From Mycosphaerella arachidis (lineage: Eukaryota > Ascomycota > Dothideomycetes > Mycosphaerellales > Mycosphaerellaceae): a DNA stretch of 64,000 nt. The stretch covers positions 159,619 through 223,618 of the forward strand of contig LIHB01000037.1 in the NCBI GenBank assembly GCA_001297265.1. The letters run 5' to 3'. This document shows positions 21,114 to 32,600 of this stretch, in pieces. How positions within the stretch are numbered: the first letter of the stretch is position 1; the number at the start of each line of letters is the position of its first letter. The notes under the pieces were generated by a model. The model made no database searches, was not told the DNA's origin, and saw only the letters and a list, made by a program, of their open reading frames with translations. Position numbers and translations under genes: made by a program.

Positions 21114-23132
21114 ATGGGCGGCATCAACGACGATGATGATTGGGACGATTCGTGGCCTTTGATCGATAGGACACTCAAGAGCCTAAAGGACGATGCCGAT
21201 CGCTTCTTCCAAGAGCTTCAGGACCAGGAGCAGCGCTTCCATAAAGACCTCGAAAGACAGTCTAGTAATAGCGGCCCATTCTCTTCTTTCAAGAAGTTCG
21301 TCGACGGTGGATTCAACACATTGCGCGAAAGTTTCAGGAAGCTTCCGAACAATATCGTCGAAATCCGAGAGATGATGCAGCAGGAGCAGCGACGAATGCT
21401 CGATGAAGAGCTTGAGATCTCGCGAAGATGGAATGGTAGCGACGATACCCCCGATCACATCACGATGGAACTGGCACGGAGCTCGAGGCAAGAGAAGGAG
21501 GATGCTAGATCAGCTACCGCGCTGCTGTTGACCGAAGCGCTGCGGCGTAATGGCAATGTGCCAGTTGAGAAGATTGAAGCCTTGTACAGCGATCCGGAGG
21601 ACATGCTGGGTCAACTAGACAGACTCGCGGAACCTTTCTTCGGCATGCGACTCGAGAGACTTTCGAGACAGCCATGGCTTTCGGTAGACTGGTTCAAGCG
21701 GAATCCGTACTCTCCCATCAGGCTTGAAGCACACCCTGACCTAGCTGCCGAGGGATCTAGATGGCGGGCTGCATTCGAGGACCTGCTGGACGCAACGCTG
21801 GACAAGCCTATGAGCAGCAAGGAACGCGTTGGTCTGCGGGAGCCTCATGGAAAGCCCCAGTCTACATACTACGGGCCTGGACTTGAATGGATGCTAAGTC
21901 TGCAATGCCGTGGGATCCTTCCTCCTCTGCTTCCTCGTTTTTATAGAACTGCATCCGAGCATAGCAAGCGCGCACTTGGGAAACAAACGCTTACGGATAT
22001 CATCAAGCAAAATCGGTCTGAAGTGCCCTGGTCAGATCGCTTATCACCCTTCGATATTTCCCTGCTACGCAAAGATATTTCAGATCTGCTGTCAGAAGTC
22101 GCCACTAAGTCGACATCTGACACCGAAGCGAAGCCTATGCCTCTTGAAGTAAGCAGACCAGACACCGAGCAGGATTTGTATGATAGTCCACACATTTACC
22201 CAGGGTTCAACGCTCTGAAAGCTGAGCGTGCAAGAAGTCTGTTCTCTCCTTTGACAGGCGACAAAGAGGACGACTGGGAAGAGGCTGAATATGGACTCTG
22301 GACGGCCCTTCATGCAAAGGACGCCGCAACTGTGGCCGAGATCCTAAACACTTGGTACAACATGTACGGGGATATCGGAGACCTTGTTCACGAGCCTCTC
22401 GATGAGTTCATGCGCCGGCACGCCTTCGAGTCACACTCTGAATGCTTCTCTACCCTGAACGAAGCGATCCGACGAAGCGATCTGCCCGATGCCGACTTCT
22501 GGAAGCAGAATGCTCACTCGAAAGAGACTGCACTGCTGGAGAAGCTCGACAAGGCGCCGATGCAGGAGAAGTGGCGGCGGCGGCAGCTGATGACACGTGG
22601 TGACGAATTGGTCGGTTATACTCTCACGTGGCCGCTCTGTTCTACCGAGCAGCTCGAAGAGATGGTGGAGAGGATGGAGCAGGAGAATGAGAGCCTGGAG
22701 GAGATGACAGGCGGACAGAAGTCCACTACAGCTCAGCCCGAGTCTGCGGCTGAGGATACACATGCTCTTGAAGATTATCAAAAGCAGCTTCTGCACCTTG
22801 AACAGGTGAACAAGCAGAGACTCATCGATGCCCGGCGCGAGCGGGACGATCAGAAATACTGGGATGCGGTTGATCCATCCAAACTGGAGTTGCAGAGACC
22901 GCAAGCGATGACAGAGAAGCCTCAAGTCCTGTCGGCTTTGACCACGACACAAACCACGAGATTGCCGGATGGCACTGTGACGACGAAGGTTGTGCTGAAA
23001 CGTCGATTCGCTGATGGAAGGCAGGAGACAGAAGAGAGCATTCACACTTCGAAGGATCCCGGTGCTGAGCAACAACATCAGCCGCAGGCCGAGGCAGAGA
23101 AGCCGAAGCAGAAGGGGTGGTTCTGGTCGTAG
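21114..23132 (+). CDS. Conserved fungal protein, 672 aa, with C-terminal DGTVTTK motif
   Basis: The frame is open from 20760, but the ATG at 21114 (MGGINDDDDWDDSW) has the natural acidic start. The upstream 118 codons overlap the end of the previous gene and have unlike composition. The N-terminus is strongly helical and charged (residues 15-100), the middle is globular, and residues 545-570 form a coiled coil (EQLEEMVERMEQENESLEEM). Near the end sits RLPDGTVTTKVVLKRRFADG followed by REE-type residues and a final GWFWS. That hairpin-like motif resembles the C-terminal strand of HAX1/MLF-type proteins, but the likeness is short and I do not assign the family. No membrane segment or signal peptide. 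Real gene with unknown role. Confidence 0.8.
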   Translation: MGGINDDDDWDDSWPLIDRTLKSLKDDADRFFQELQDQEQRFHKDLERQSSNSGPFSSFKKFVDGGFNTLRESFRKLPNNIVEIREMMQQEQRRMLDEELEISRRWNGSDDTPDHITMELARSSRQEKEDARSATALLLTEALRRNGNVPVEKIEALYSDPEDMLGQLDRLAEPFFGMRLERLSRQPWLSVDWFKRNPYSPIRLEAHPDLAAEGSRWRAAFEDLLDATLDKPMSSKERVGLREPHGKPQSTYYGPGLEWMLSLQCRGILPPLLPRFYRTASEHSKRALGKQTLTDIIKQNRSEVPWSDRLSPFDISLLRKDISDLLSEVATKSTSDTEAKPMPLEVSRPDTEQDLYDSPHIYPGFNALKAERARSLFSPLTGDKEDDWEEAEYGLWTALHAKDAATVAEILNTWYNMYGDIGDLVHEPLDEFMRRHAFESHSECFSTLNEAIRRSDLPDADFWKQNAHSKETALLEKLDKAPMQEKWRRRQLMTRGDELVGYTLTWPLCSTEQLEEMVERMEQENESLEEMTGGQKSTTAQPESAAEDTHALEDYQKQLLHLEQVNKQRLIDARRERDDQKYWDAVDPSKLELQRPQAMTEKPQVLSALTTTQTTRLPDGTVTTKVVLKRRFADGRQETEESIHTSKDPGAEQQHQPQAEAEKPKQKGWFWS

Positions 23133-23449
23133 TGACAACCATGCTTGATGCGCCTTTGTGATATGTAACGACCCCATTTATTTGCATTTAGGGTACCACT
23201 CAGTCATATATGAGATCACGGAACATCGTATAATCATCTCAGGACTGTCAAGACTGTTCATACATGCGAAAGTGGTTGACACCTGGAATGGTTCCACATA
23301 CATCCGTCCACGTGTGAATTTAAAGTTTCCGGGTTGAAAGTGATGATGCATCACGCGTTGTTGCTCTTGCTATTGAATTGCCATCACATCAATATGTAAG
23401 AAAACAAGCGCCAGACTCACCATTGGTCTTGTGTATACACGAAGGCATC

Positions 23450-24328
23450 ATGACGACCTTGACTGAGCTCCAAGATCGCTGGAAGTATCTATTCCAAGAA
23501 TATCTGCCATCCCTGGCTAAGGCAAAAGATCCATCACAAGCTCATTGGCCTGTTCATCTGGATCATTGTTTCGGCCGCATAATCCTCGACAATGCTGTTG
23601 GAGTCGATAAGCCGTGGACACAAGTCCTCAAGTCGCCCGCTATCAGGCACATGGACGAGGCGCAACTGCAGAAGGTTATTACGCTGGCGGAGGCGATCTG
23701 TTCTGGTGAAGCAGATTTGGTTGAACTAGATGAGAACAGCCTGCGACTTCGTGAGAAGAAAGGCAAGAAGCGGAAGGCTACTGACTCTGCCGAACGCGAC
23801 ACAGAGGACAAGAAGAAAGCGTGGAAGTCGGAACGGACGGTATCAGCCTATTTCCAACCTGCAACAAAGCCTACCCTCAAGAAGATCAGCCAGGACGACG
23901 AGGATGCCGCCGCAAATGTCGTTGATGCTGCAGCTCAGAACACTGGCGAAGCCTTCGATATGGAAGCTCAGCTCAAAAGGATTGACGACTCTGACATGAC
24001 AGCATTCCGCAAGCAGACGCTATCTCTACTCTGCAAGATCCCACGTGGACGATACAGCACATACGGCGCCATGTCAGACTGGATCAGCGAAAACTCTCAT
24101 AAGACATGTGCCCGTGCTGTCGGGAATGCAATGAGGAACAACCCATTCGCTCCTGAGGTGCCGTGTCACAGGATCCTGGCGGGCGACGGCACTTTGGGTG
24201 GTTTCAAAGGCTCTTGGGGTGAGGAGGGCAAGTACGCCAAGCACAAACATGAGCTGCTGTATGCTGAAGGCGTACGTTTCGACTCGAGAGGCAAAGTCAA
24301 AGGGCCGCCATTTCGCGACTTCAAGTGA
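23450..24328 (+). CDS. MGMT-family alkyltransferase-like protein with N-terminal extension
   Basis: The C-terminal domain (about residues 165-292) is the O6-methylguanine-DNA methyltransferase fold: FRKQTLSLLCKIPRGRYSTY, the helix-turn-helix region, then VPCHRIL with the acceptor Cys239, and a conserved GGFKGSWGEEGK. This enzyme moves alkyl groups from guanine O6 to its own cysteine. The first 165 residues are extra: a possible small domain (HWPVHLDHCFGRIILDNAV), then a basic nuclear-localisation-like stretch (EKKGKKRKATDS) and SAYFQPATKP. The frame is open from an ATG at 23378, which would add 24 residues; MTTLTELQDRWKYLF is the more natural start. Activity is likely because PCHR is intact. 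Confidence 0.85.
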   Translation: MTTLTELQDRWKYLFQEYLPSLAKAKDPSQAHWPVHLDHCFGRIILDNAVGVDKPWTQVLKSPAIRHMDEAQLQKVITLAEAICSGEADLVELDENSLRLREKKGKKRKATDSAERDTEDKKKAWKSERTVSAYFQPATKPTLKKISQDDEDAAANVVDAAAQNTGEAFDMEAQLKRIDDSDMTAFRKQTLSLLCKIPRGRYSTYGAMSDWISENSHKTCARAVGNAMRNNPFAPEVPCHRILAGDGTLGGFKGSWGEEGKYAKHKHELLYAEGVRFDSRGKVKGPPFRDFK

Positions 24329-24866
24329 ATTGCGTGGGGAGGTCAGCAACAGGACTCTCCGATACCTCAGCGGGCTGCGGCGCATTGAAATATCGCTAGC
24401 ATTCATCCACTGTACATGATCCTATCCTGGTAAGAGCAAGCTTGGATTGTACAGCATGTACATATTGCTGCTCGAGCCCAGCTTCCCCAGCTTATTACAA
24501 CATGGATTTGTGAACACCTGCCGGCCAGACTGCGGCTCCGCGTTGTGGCGGCGATTGTGGAGTCGTGGAGCACATCACTCTCTGGACAACGTCGCTTGCC
24601 AGTCGGCTTCCATGTCCATCTTCTCTTTGGGAAGTTATACCACGAGACGGGACAGTAGCCGCGGGAAACCTTGCCTCTGAAGCCGGGTCGAATGTGCACG
24701 CGCCGCGAATTTCTACTTTCAGCGCTGGAGTACACGTTGCGCTACGGAACCACGATCATAGATCCAACCACAACTCCACTGTTTATTCATCATCTGCATG
24801 TTATAGCTGCTTGAATGTCAGTCATCCCAGTAATCTGACTCTCAGTGCATCTACGCTTGATGAACC
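24329..24866. other. Intergenic, promoter of the PhyH gene
   Basis: 538 bases between two plus-strand genes with no supported frame. It ends in CATCTACGCTTGATGAACC just before the next ATG. Confidence 0.4.
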
Positions 24867-25895
24867 ATGGCAGCAGCAATAGAGAATGCACCCGTTCCCG
24901 TTCACGAGCTCGTCTACGAACCAGAACAACTACCCAAGCTGCGTTCGAACTATGGCAAATACCTCGACTACGATACCGTTGGGTGGATGCGCACTACACC
25001 CATCGACACACCTCTTGAAGAGATGCGCCGGCGCTTCGATACAGAAGGCTACATATTTGTGAAGAACGTCATGCCTCGTGAAGATGTACTCGACATGCGT
25101 CAAGCCTACTTCGAGCACATGGCGCCTACAGGCATTCTCAAGCCGGGCACGACAGCAAGGGAAGGTATCTTCAACCCTGATGCGGACCCAGTCGCACACC
25201 ACGGCAATGGCGGCAGAGACCTGCCAGAGGACATCGAGAAGGTCAACAGACTGATCAGTGCTCATACACATCCGATGTATGTTGCCTTCCTCAAACACCC
25301 TAAACTCCGGCAATTCGTGCGAGAGTTCATGAGGTGGGACAAAGACGTCTTGATCAAGCGAACACTACTTCGCCATAATGTCCCAAACGGGTTCAGCACC
25401 GGGATCCACTACGATAAGATCTTCCTGCGGGCTGGTGAAGCCGATTTCCTCACAGCCTGGGTACCGATCGGCGACTGCACAGCCCAGGGTGGGGGTCTGA
25501 TGTATCTGGAGAACAGCACAGATATCGGCATGGCCATGGAAAAGGATTTCAACGATCGTGCCGCGGCAGCTGGCTTCTCGAAGGAGGAGATCATCAATGG
25601 CTTCAACGTGAACATGGCGAAGGATGGTCAGCTAAGCCATAACGCGAGCGAGCTGACCGAAGAGATCGAGAGTGGTCTCCACGGAGGCGCGAGCAGAAAG
25701 AGGAAATGGCTCGTGGGGAACTACGAAGCTGGTGATGTCGTCTTCCATAACCCGTACATGATACACGGTGCGGTCAAAAATGATGATCCGCAGGGGTGCA
25801 TACGGTTGTCGACCGACCTGCGCTTCTACGAGGAGGGGAGCAAGTTGGATGAGAGGTGGATGAGAAGTGTTTGGACTCCTGGTGATGGCTTGTAA
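24867..25895 (+). CDS. Phytanoyl-CoA dioxygenase (PhyH) family protein
   Basis: A 342-aa non-haem Fe(II)/2-oxoglutarate oxygenase in one exon. Iron ligands are His181 and Asp183 in GIHYDKIFLR and His300 in YMIHGAVKN; Arg313 (CIRLSTDLRF) is placed to bind 2-oxoglutarate. The double-stranded beta-helix between them is normal: FLTAWVPIGDCTAQGGGLMYLE is the usual core strand pair. No peroxisomal PTS1 is present (it ends GDGL), so it is probably cytosolic. Fungal members hydroxylate diverse small molecules, often in secondary metabolism or nutrient scavenging. No biosynthetic backbone gene is nearby, so the substrate is open. Start in good context (ACCATGGC). Confidence 0.9.
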   Translation: MAAAIENAPVPVHELVYEPEQLPKLRSNYGKYLDYDTVGWMRTTPIDTPLEEMRRRFDTEGYIFVKNVMPREDVLDMRQAYFEHMAPTGILKPGTTAREGIFNPDADPVAHHGNGGRDLPEDIEKVNRLISAHTHPMYVAFLKHPKLRQFVREFMRWDKDVLIKRTLLRHNVPNGFSTGIHYDKIFLRAGEADFLTAWVPIGDCTAQGGGLMYLENSTDIGMAMEKDFNDRAAAAGFSKEEIINGFNVNMAKDGQLSHNASELTEEIESGLHGGASRKRKWLVGNYEAGDVVFHNPYMIHGAVKNDDPQGCIRLSTDLRFYEEGSKLDERWMRSVWTPGDGL

Positions 25896-25993
25896 ATGTT
25901 ATGACTTCATCCATAACTTTCAGTTTCAAACTACCTGTGGTATTTCTGTGCTGTGTTTGAAGACTTAGTCCTGTTTGCGCCTATCTGCTCCTG

Positions 25994-27391
25994 TTATCGT
26001 GCTATCTTCCGCACAGCTCCTGGCGCTCGATCTCTTGATCGGTCCTCTCTGCCACTGCCTTCTTGTCTGGCTTTGCGCTTAGCACCCCGAGGTGGCGCAG
26101 GACCGAGGAGAAACGTTTTGATGCGAACGTATAGATCATCAATGGCATGGAATGGCCAAAGCATCGCGGAGAGCAGTAGATTCATCTGCCATGCGATCAC
26201 GTTGCTGACTGTTTCCAGCAGCTTTGCCACTGCGCCCTTGGTCTGTGACTGCTGCGCGGCCACAGCGGCGAGACTTAAAGCCTCTTTTAATCTTGACTCG
26301 AGGGATTGCAATCTTTGCTCCGTCACCTGCGCGAGCGTAATGGAGCGCTTTTCGTACCGTCTGACAGCTCGTTCTAGGCCATCGAATCGAGGCTCGTAGC
26401 GTTTCTGGATCTCTTTCGAGAGATCGCTCACGTCGGCCTTCTGTGCAGTAGTGGGGGTGCCGTTCGTTTGCGCTGATAACTTCTCTTCGAGATGTGCTAT
26501 CCTGCTACATAGACTCGTGATTGTGCTCTTCTCCTCCAGAGCTGATGCGAAGGGATCATCGATGCCCGTCACTGTGCGCTGAAGATGGAGAGTGCGAGCG
26601 GCGGCCAATCGCACAAGCTGTCGAACTGGCCGTATCTCGGCAGCGAGGAGAAAGATGCAGAGGTTGTAGTCTGATATCAGTCCGACAGAGGGCCGCGATA
26701 GCTGGGCGCGGATGACATGAAGCAGGTACGCGGCTCCGACTGGGAAGAGGAAGGTGGCACCCAGCGCCAGCACTTCCTGCCGTCTCAACTCCGCGCCTGC
26801 GTCTTCGCGCTGGCGAACAGGATGCACCTCGGCGCGTGCATTCGCATCCGCGTGGCCGTTTTCCGAACGTCTTGGAGATCCGCCAGCAGATGATCCCGTC
26901 TCAATGGCTGTTTCGTCCTCAACGTCGGGCTCCACATTACGCCGTATCGTCTGAGCTGAGTAATACCAGTCCCATGGTAGTCGGATGCTCCAATTCATGA
27001 AGATGGCTGCTAGACCGAGCAACAGCACATCCGTCACAAATGCCGATCCATTCTTGAACATCAGCCCGCCGAGTGCAGGCAGAATTGCAAACGCAAGTGG
27101 CGAAGAGTGCCAGTGTGTGACCTCATTGTCCTCGTCGCGATCTTTCCTGCTACCAGTCCTCGGGTTGATGACCTCGTTTAAATCATCGAAGCTCGAGTAG
27201 GACATGAGCGAAGAACGTCGACGCAAAGGATCGGACCTCGGAGATGGCGAGGCATCTTGTTGGCTGGAAGTGCGTTGCGACAGACGCTGCCGCGCAGCAG
27301 CAGATTGTGGGAGGGCAGAAGTACTGCTGATTGTCGCTGCCCGGGAAGGTGGATCGGGAGCTTTCGTGGTGGTGTTCATGGCCGTGAGCAT
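25994..27391 (-). CDS. Conserved fungal multi-pass membrane protein
   Basis: About 465 aa from the Met in MLTAMNTTTKAP; the frame continues open to 27457, but those 22 residues look like 5' UTR. The N-terminus is Ser/Pro-rich and disordered. Hydrophobic segments lie at roughly residues 110-165 (LAFAILPALGGLMF and DVLLLGLAAIFMNW) and 225-280 (LALGATFLFPVGAAYLLHVI), with another near residue 410 (WQMNLLLSAMLWPFHAI). Between them is a long coiled coil (IAHLEEKLSAQ; RYEPRFDGLERAVRRYEKR). It ends in a basic cytosolic tail. Relatives in other filamentous ascomycetes have this layout, but I know of no function. Convergent with the PhyH gene, stop codons about 100 bases apart. Confidence 0.75.
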   Translation of the reverse strand: MLTAMNTTTKAPDPPSRAATISSTSALPQSAAARQRLSQRTSSQQDASPSPRSDPLRRRSSLMSYSSFDDLNEVINPRTGSRKDRDEDNEVTHWHSSPLAFAILPALGGLMFKNGSAFVTDVLLLGLAAIFMNWSIRLPWDWYYSAQTIRRNVEPDVEDETAIETGSSAGGSPRRSENGHADANARAEVHPVRQREDAGAELRRQEVLALGATFLFPVGAAYLLHVIRAQLSRPSVGLISDYNLCIFLLAAEIRPVRQLVRLAAARTLHLQRTVTGIDDPFASALEEKSTITSLCSRIAHLEEKLSAQTNGTPTTAQKADVSDLSKEIQKRYEPRFDGLERAVRRYEKRSITLAQVTEQRLQSLESRLKEALSLAAVAAQQSQTKGAVAKLLETVSNVIAWQMNLLLSAMLWPFHAIDDLYVRIKTFLLGPAPPRGAKRKARQEGSGREDRSRDRAPGAVRKIAR

Positions 27392-29626
27392 GACGTGCGA
27401 CTGCGATTCGTGTTTCGTTTTAACCGAGTGAAATGAACGGACATTCTCTCTTGCCACCCAGGAAAGAGGCAGTGACGGTCAGAGACGCAGCGCACCAGCG
27501 CATGACCATCGCGGAACGACAACAGGAGGCAAGATGTCGGTTTTCATATGCCAGCAAAGGTGATGCGTCGGGGGAAGACATGCGCTGTTCCTTGTGCCTG
27601 CATCGGCAAGTGATCGACGTGGAGTGGAGTCGATCTCGGTCGTGGCTCCTGTCCGCCGGGTCGTCCGCTTCTCCTACCTTTCCCACCTGCAACATCATCA
27701 CTACTCTCATGTCGTATTGGACGATTCGAACAGATGCATCAGGGAGATGACTGCCTTCGCCTGCTTCCCAGCTATATGTGCTGCAGCCGCCACGATCCGC
27801 ACTCCGCGACCAATTGACTACCTCTCCAGAACCATGGGCTGACCCTACCTTCAAGCAGAGGCCCGGCGAAACGATACAGATCCTCTCGCTCAAGCCCTAT
27901 CTAGACTTCAGGATCTCGAATTCAGCCCGCAGCAGCGAAATCGGGGGAGAGTGCCAACAAATACCAGCATCGGCTTTTGGACATGGTATGGGTTACTCGC
28001 AAAGACTATAGTTCGTGTCGGAAAGTTAGGTTCACGGTAAGAATTGCGGTCTTAACTGCTCGAAACAACTTTCTCTCGAAATGATCCCGGCAGGCATTCA
28101 AGGTGGTTCTCAAATGTTGCATCTATCTCAGGATGTCTAATGCTTCCGCATCGAAGAGAGGCGACCAGTCCGGCCCAATAGCTAACTAGACGAGCGATCG
28201 ACTGTAGAATGACCATGTCATTCGTTATATTGGGAGACCTTCCTCCTAAGCAGAACCGATATCGTGCTGTAGTTACGAGGTGATACTTAGATCGCTGGTC
28301 CCGGCCCCTGAAAGTGTGAGTATGCAGACAGTCTGTCTCATACCAAGATCACCACATTACCGTGATCTAATGCGAGGTGCTAGAGGGTGCTAGAAGGTTT
28401 GCTACAGCGAGACTCATCCTTCGCCAGCTGAGATGATGGATAAGGTCAATGACTAAAACTTGGCCGCATCTGGCAGCTCGGGCAATAGTCCACGTTGAAT
28501 CAAGACCAAGCGCAACGATGCCGTTCTAGCAAGACCTAAGGCTCGTCTTGGGCTTGGCAAGACGACATCGATCCTTCACTACAAGACTGGCATACATCAT
28601 GAATCCACAGGCCATCCTCGGAAGCCTAAGGTCACGTTCAGGAGCGATTATGGTGCTGCCCACGCCACTTCGTATATCTGAAAGACGACAGTGGCGCAGC
28701 AATGTTAGGCCACAACGATGCGGCAAGCATGTTCTTTACTGTGGCGTAGCAGTGAGCTTGGTCTCGACGAGATAGAGTTCTGCGCCGCTGTTAATTGGCT
28801 TCTTTACGAGCCTCTTGGGAATGTGCCAGCGCTTCGCTAGGCGGAGTGCATGGCTGCTATAGTCGATTCGAACCAGTGATAGTGCAATGAGAGCCATAAT
28901 ATCGGTCACATGCGACCACTTCCTGGGCCGGCAGTCATAGTTCCATACCTAGTCGGCCATGTGCAGCTCGCTAGGGGAGGTTCCGGCTGTCGCGCTTAAC
29001 ACCATACAGACTTGCCTTGCATCTTGAAGTGCACCTTGCATGACAGCGACTCCGATGTATGTGTGGCCTTGCGTTCTACTTGATCACAGCATGTCTTAAC
29101 AGTGTCTGCACGCAACAAAGATGCCGAAGAGGACTCTCGACTCTCCACGCCAAGACACTGGTGAGTCGCTTCCACCAACGACTTCTCGTCTGCAGCTCAC
29201 TCCAAACACACCCACATCAGCCCTACCCCACACATTCACCATACAACCATAGACAGGGTAGCACTGAGAAGTGATGCGCCGCAGAAGAATATTCTCAATA
29301 CCAAGTATCTGGTCATCAGATCCGAATCAAACCCCGCGAGAATGGACAAAGAACAAGGACAATGATGATGCCGCCCAGACCAGGTGCAACCGGCTTTGCT
29401 ATGCAGCAAGCACCTTGGCATTTAGCTGCACGCCACTGCCTAGAATATGCCAGGAAGAGCCACGCATTCCGCTCCACCCTTGTCCTCAGCACGTGTTCTC
29501 TTCCCCTCTGTGGCTACCTCCACCTCCCCCAGTCCTTATAAGATTCTACGGGTGCCACAGTCCCGTGGTTGGATTGATTCTCTAACTACCTTCAGTACTC
29601 CCTGAAAGGCTTCCTTTCGCAATTGA
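27392..29626. other. Intergenic 2.2 kb upstream of the Na+-ATPase gene
   Basis: No frame in this stretch has domain, splice or composition support. It contains the promoter of the membrane-protein gene at the left and of the ENA gene at the right. The last 150 bases are pyrimidine-rich. Confidence 0.4.
29537..29542 (+). promoter_or_regulatory. TATA-like box upstream of the ENA gene
   Basis: TATAAG lies 85-90 bases before the ATG and follows a C/T-rich run (CTACCTCCACCTCCCCCAGT). Its position fits a core promoter, but the assignment is by pattern only. Confidence 0.35.
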
Positions 29627-32600
29627 ATGGCAAAACCTCTTGCTTCCTCCAACCACGTCGATGTCGAGACGCAGCACTCGGCAGACCAGCATGGCGGAGG
29701 CCTGCCAGCCGCAGATGACAGCGGCGATGTCGATGACCCGCCCCCTATACCGCGGAGTGCAGCTTCATCTACGGAGTCTGTTCTCTTGAACGACAAGTCC
29801 AGAGGTGGAGCCGGCACTCGCAACACCACAACAACAAATTCATCAATCATCACTATCGACGACACGAATGGTGAGAACATCCATGCTCATGCACACACTC
29901 TGTCAGCAGGCAGTGTTGCAAGTGTTCTTGGGACAGATGCCCAGTATGTTGACCATAGACTGATGTCTTTTGACCGAGACTGACATGTTTCAGAAATGGC
30001 TTGACGACCACCGAGGTAGCTCGCCGCCGTGATCACTATGGACTCAACAAGCTGGATAGTTCCGGCGGCATTGTCTGGTGGAGAATCCTTCTCAGACAGG
30101 TCTCCAACAGTTTGACCCTGGTTCTGGTCATCGCTATGGCTCTTTCATTCGGCACATCAGATTGGATTGAAGGCGGCGTCATCACAGCAGTCATCGTCCT
30201 CAACATCGTGGTTGGCTTCTTCCAGGACTATCGGGCAGAACAGACCATCGCCTCTCTTCTTGCCATGGCTGCACCCGAGTGTAAGGTTATCCGCAACAAT
30301 GGCAACCTTGCGAACATCAAAGCTGAAGATCTGGTCCCTGGTGATATCGTCCAGCTTGTTACAGGCGACATCGTGGCTGCTGATCTTCGCCTTGTCAACA
30401 GCGTCAACCTCGCCAGTGACGAGGCCCTACTCACTGGTGAATCGAAGCCCTCTGTCAAGGACGCCGACTTCATATCTGACAAGATCGACGCTCCGGTTGG
30501 AGACCGAACCAATATCGCATATTCGTCAACCACGGTAACGCGCGGCCGCGGAGCTGGTATCGTTATCGCCACTGGTATGGACACTGAGATTGGCAAAATC
30601 GCAGTCCTGCTGCGAGACAAGCCGCCCTCGAAGGAAGGCGCTTGGCTCGTCAGGTGCAGCAAGAGGATTCTGCGCGGCATCAAGAACGCTCTCGGTCTTG
30701 TCGGTACACCACTCCAGGTCAAACTTTCGTGGTTCGCCCTATTCCTTTTCGCCTTGGCCATCCTACTGGCTATCATTGTCTTCTCGGTAAACCTCTGGGA
30801 CATCGACGATGAGACTTTGATCTATGGTATCTGTGTCGCAGTCGCAGTCATCCCTGAATCTCTGATCGCTGTCTTGACAATCACCATGGCTGTTGGCTCG
30901 AAGGCCATGGCACGAGGTAATGTCATCGTGAGACAAACCAATGCTCTTGAGGCGATCGGTGGCGTAACCAACATCTGTTCCGACAAGACAGGAACGCTGA
31001 CTCAGGGTAAAATGCTTGCTAGGAAGGCATTGCTTCCAGGCGGTCGCTTTATCAGTGTAGAGAACGAGACTCATCCTCTTGACCCTACTACAGGTGAGCT
31101 GAAACTAGAAGGAAAGGAGCTTGCACTGGAGCAAATTTGGCCAGAGCTCGAGTTGCACCGCTTCTTCCAGATCATCGCGCTGTGCAATGTGTCCTCTGTC
31201 AAAGCACCTCTTGACAACGAAATCCATTGGACAGCGACGGGCGAACCAACGGAGATAGCTCTATCAGTCATGGCTCTTCGCGCTGGCTGTGGGAAGCAGG
31301 ACACAATAGACCGAGAAGGTCTACGACTGCTCACAGAGCACTCCTTCGACTCGGCTGTCAAACGAATGTCCGCCGTGTACGCCAGCGACCCCAATGGAGA
31401 GCTCACCTGCTTTACCAAGGGCGCCACCGAAGTCCTCTTGCCTCTGATGAAGGTCAATGAGGCAACATCCAAAGCCATTCTGGCCCAAGCTGATGCGATG
31501 GCCTCCGAAGGTCTGCGTGTTCTCTGTCTGGCCTACCGGACCTTAAACCCTGATGACGAGAGGAACATCATGGACCGCGAACATGTTGAGAGAGACCTCA
31601 TGTTTGCTGGACTGGTTGGCATCTACGACCCTCCTCGTCTTGAATCTGCCGGTGCCATCAAACAGTGCCAGCGAGCCGGCATCACGGTCCACATGCTTAC
31701 TGGGGATCACCTCAAGACAGCCACCACCATTGCCCACGAGATCGGTATCCTGGCGCCCCATGTCGCTGGATCATCCTCTGCCGATGCGGTAATGACTGCC
31801 TCTGTCTTTGACAAAATGTCTGATCAGGAACTGGACAACATGGCGTCTCTGCCTCTGGTACTCGCACGATGTAGCCCCACCACGAAGCTGCGCATGCTTG
31901 ACGCTCTGCACCGCAGAGGCAAGTACTGCGTGATGACTGGAGATGGAGTAAACGACTCGCCAGCGTTGAAGGGTGCCGATGTTGGCGTTGCCATGGGTCT
32001 CAACGGCAGCGATGTCAGCAAGCAAGCGGCCGATCTGGTACTTACCGACGATAACTTTGCCTCCATCGTCTCGGCCATTCGCGAAGGTCGTCGCCTCTTT
32101 GACAATATCCGAAAGTTCTTACTGCACCTGCTCATCTCGAACATCGCTCAAGTCATTTTGCTCCTCATTGGTCTGGCATTCAAGGATAACAACGATGTAT
32201 CAGTATTCCCACTATCACCTCTGGAGATTTTGTTCGCCAACCTGGTCTCATCTTCCTTTTTGGCTATCGGCTTGGGTCTCGAAGAAGCATCAGCAGACGT
32301 AATGACACGACCTCCACACTCGCTCAAGGCAGGTGTTTTCACAAAGGAGCTGATCATTGACAAATTCATCTACGGAACTTGTATGGGCTGTCTCTGCCTC
32401 GCCAGCTTCTGCATCGTTGCTTTCGGCGTCGGCGATGGCAACTTAGGCGGCGACTGCAACCACAACTACAACAAAACCTGCGATCTCCCCTACCGAGCGC
32501 GTGGTACAGCCTACGCCATCCTCACCGTCTTGCTCTCCGTCATGGCATGGGAGGCAAAGCACTTGGACCTCAGTCTGTTCAATATGTACCCGAACGAGGA

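Noticed and set aside
28861..28890. GATTCGAACC, like a tRNA B-box on the minus strand
   Set aside because: No paired T-arm or acceptor stem and no A-box at the right distance.
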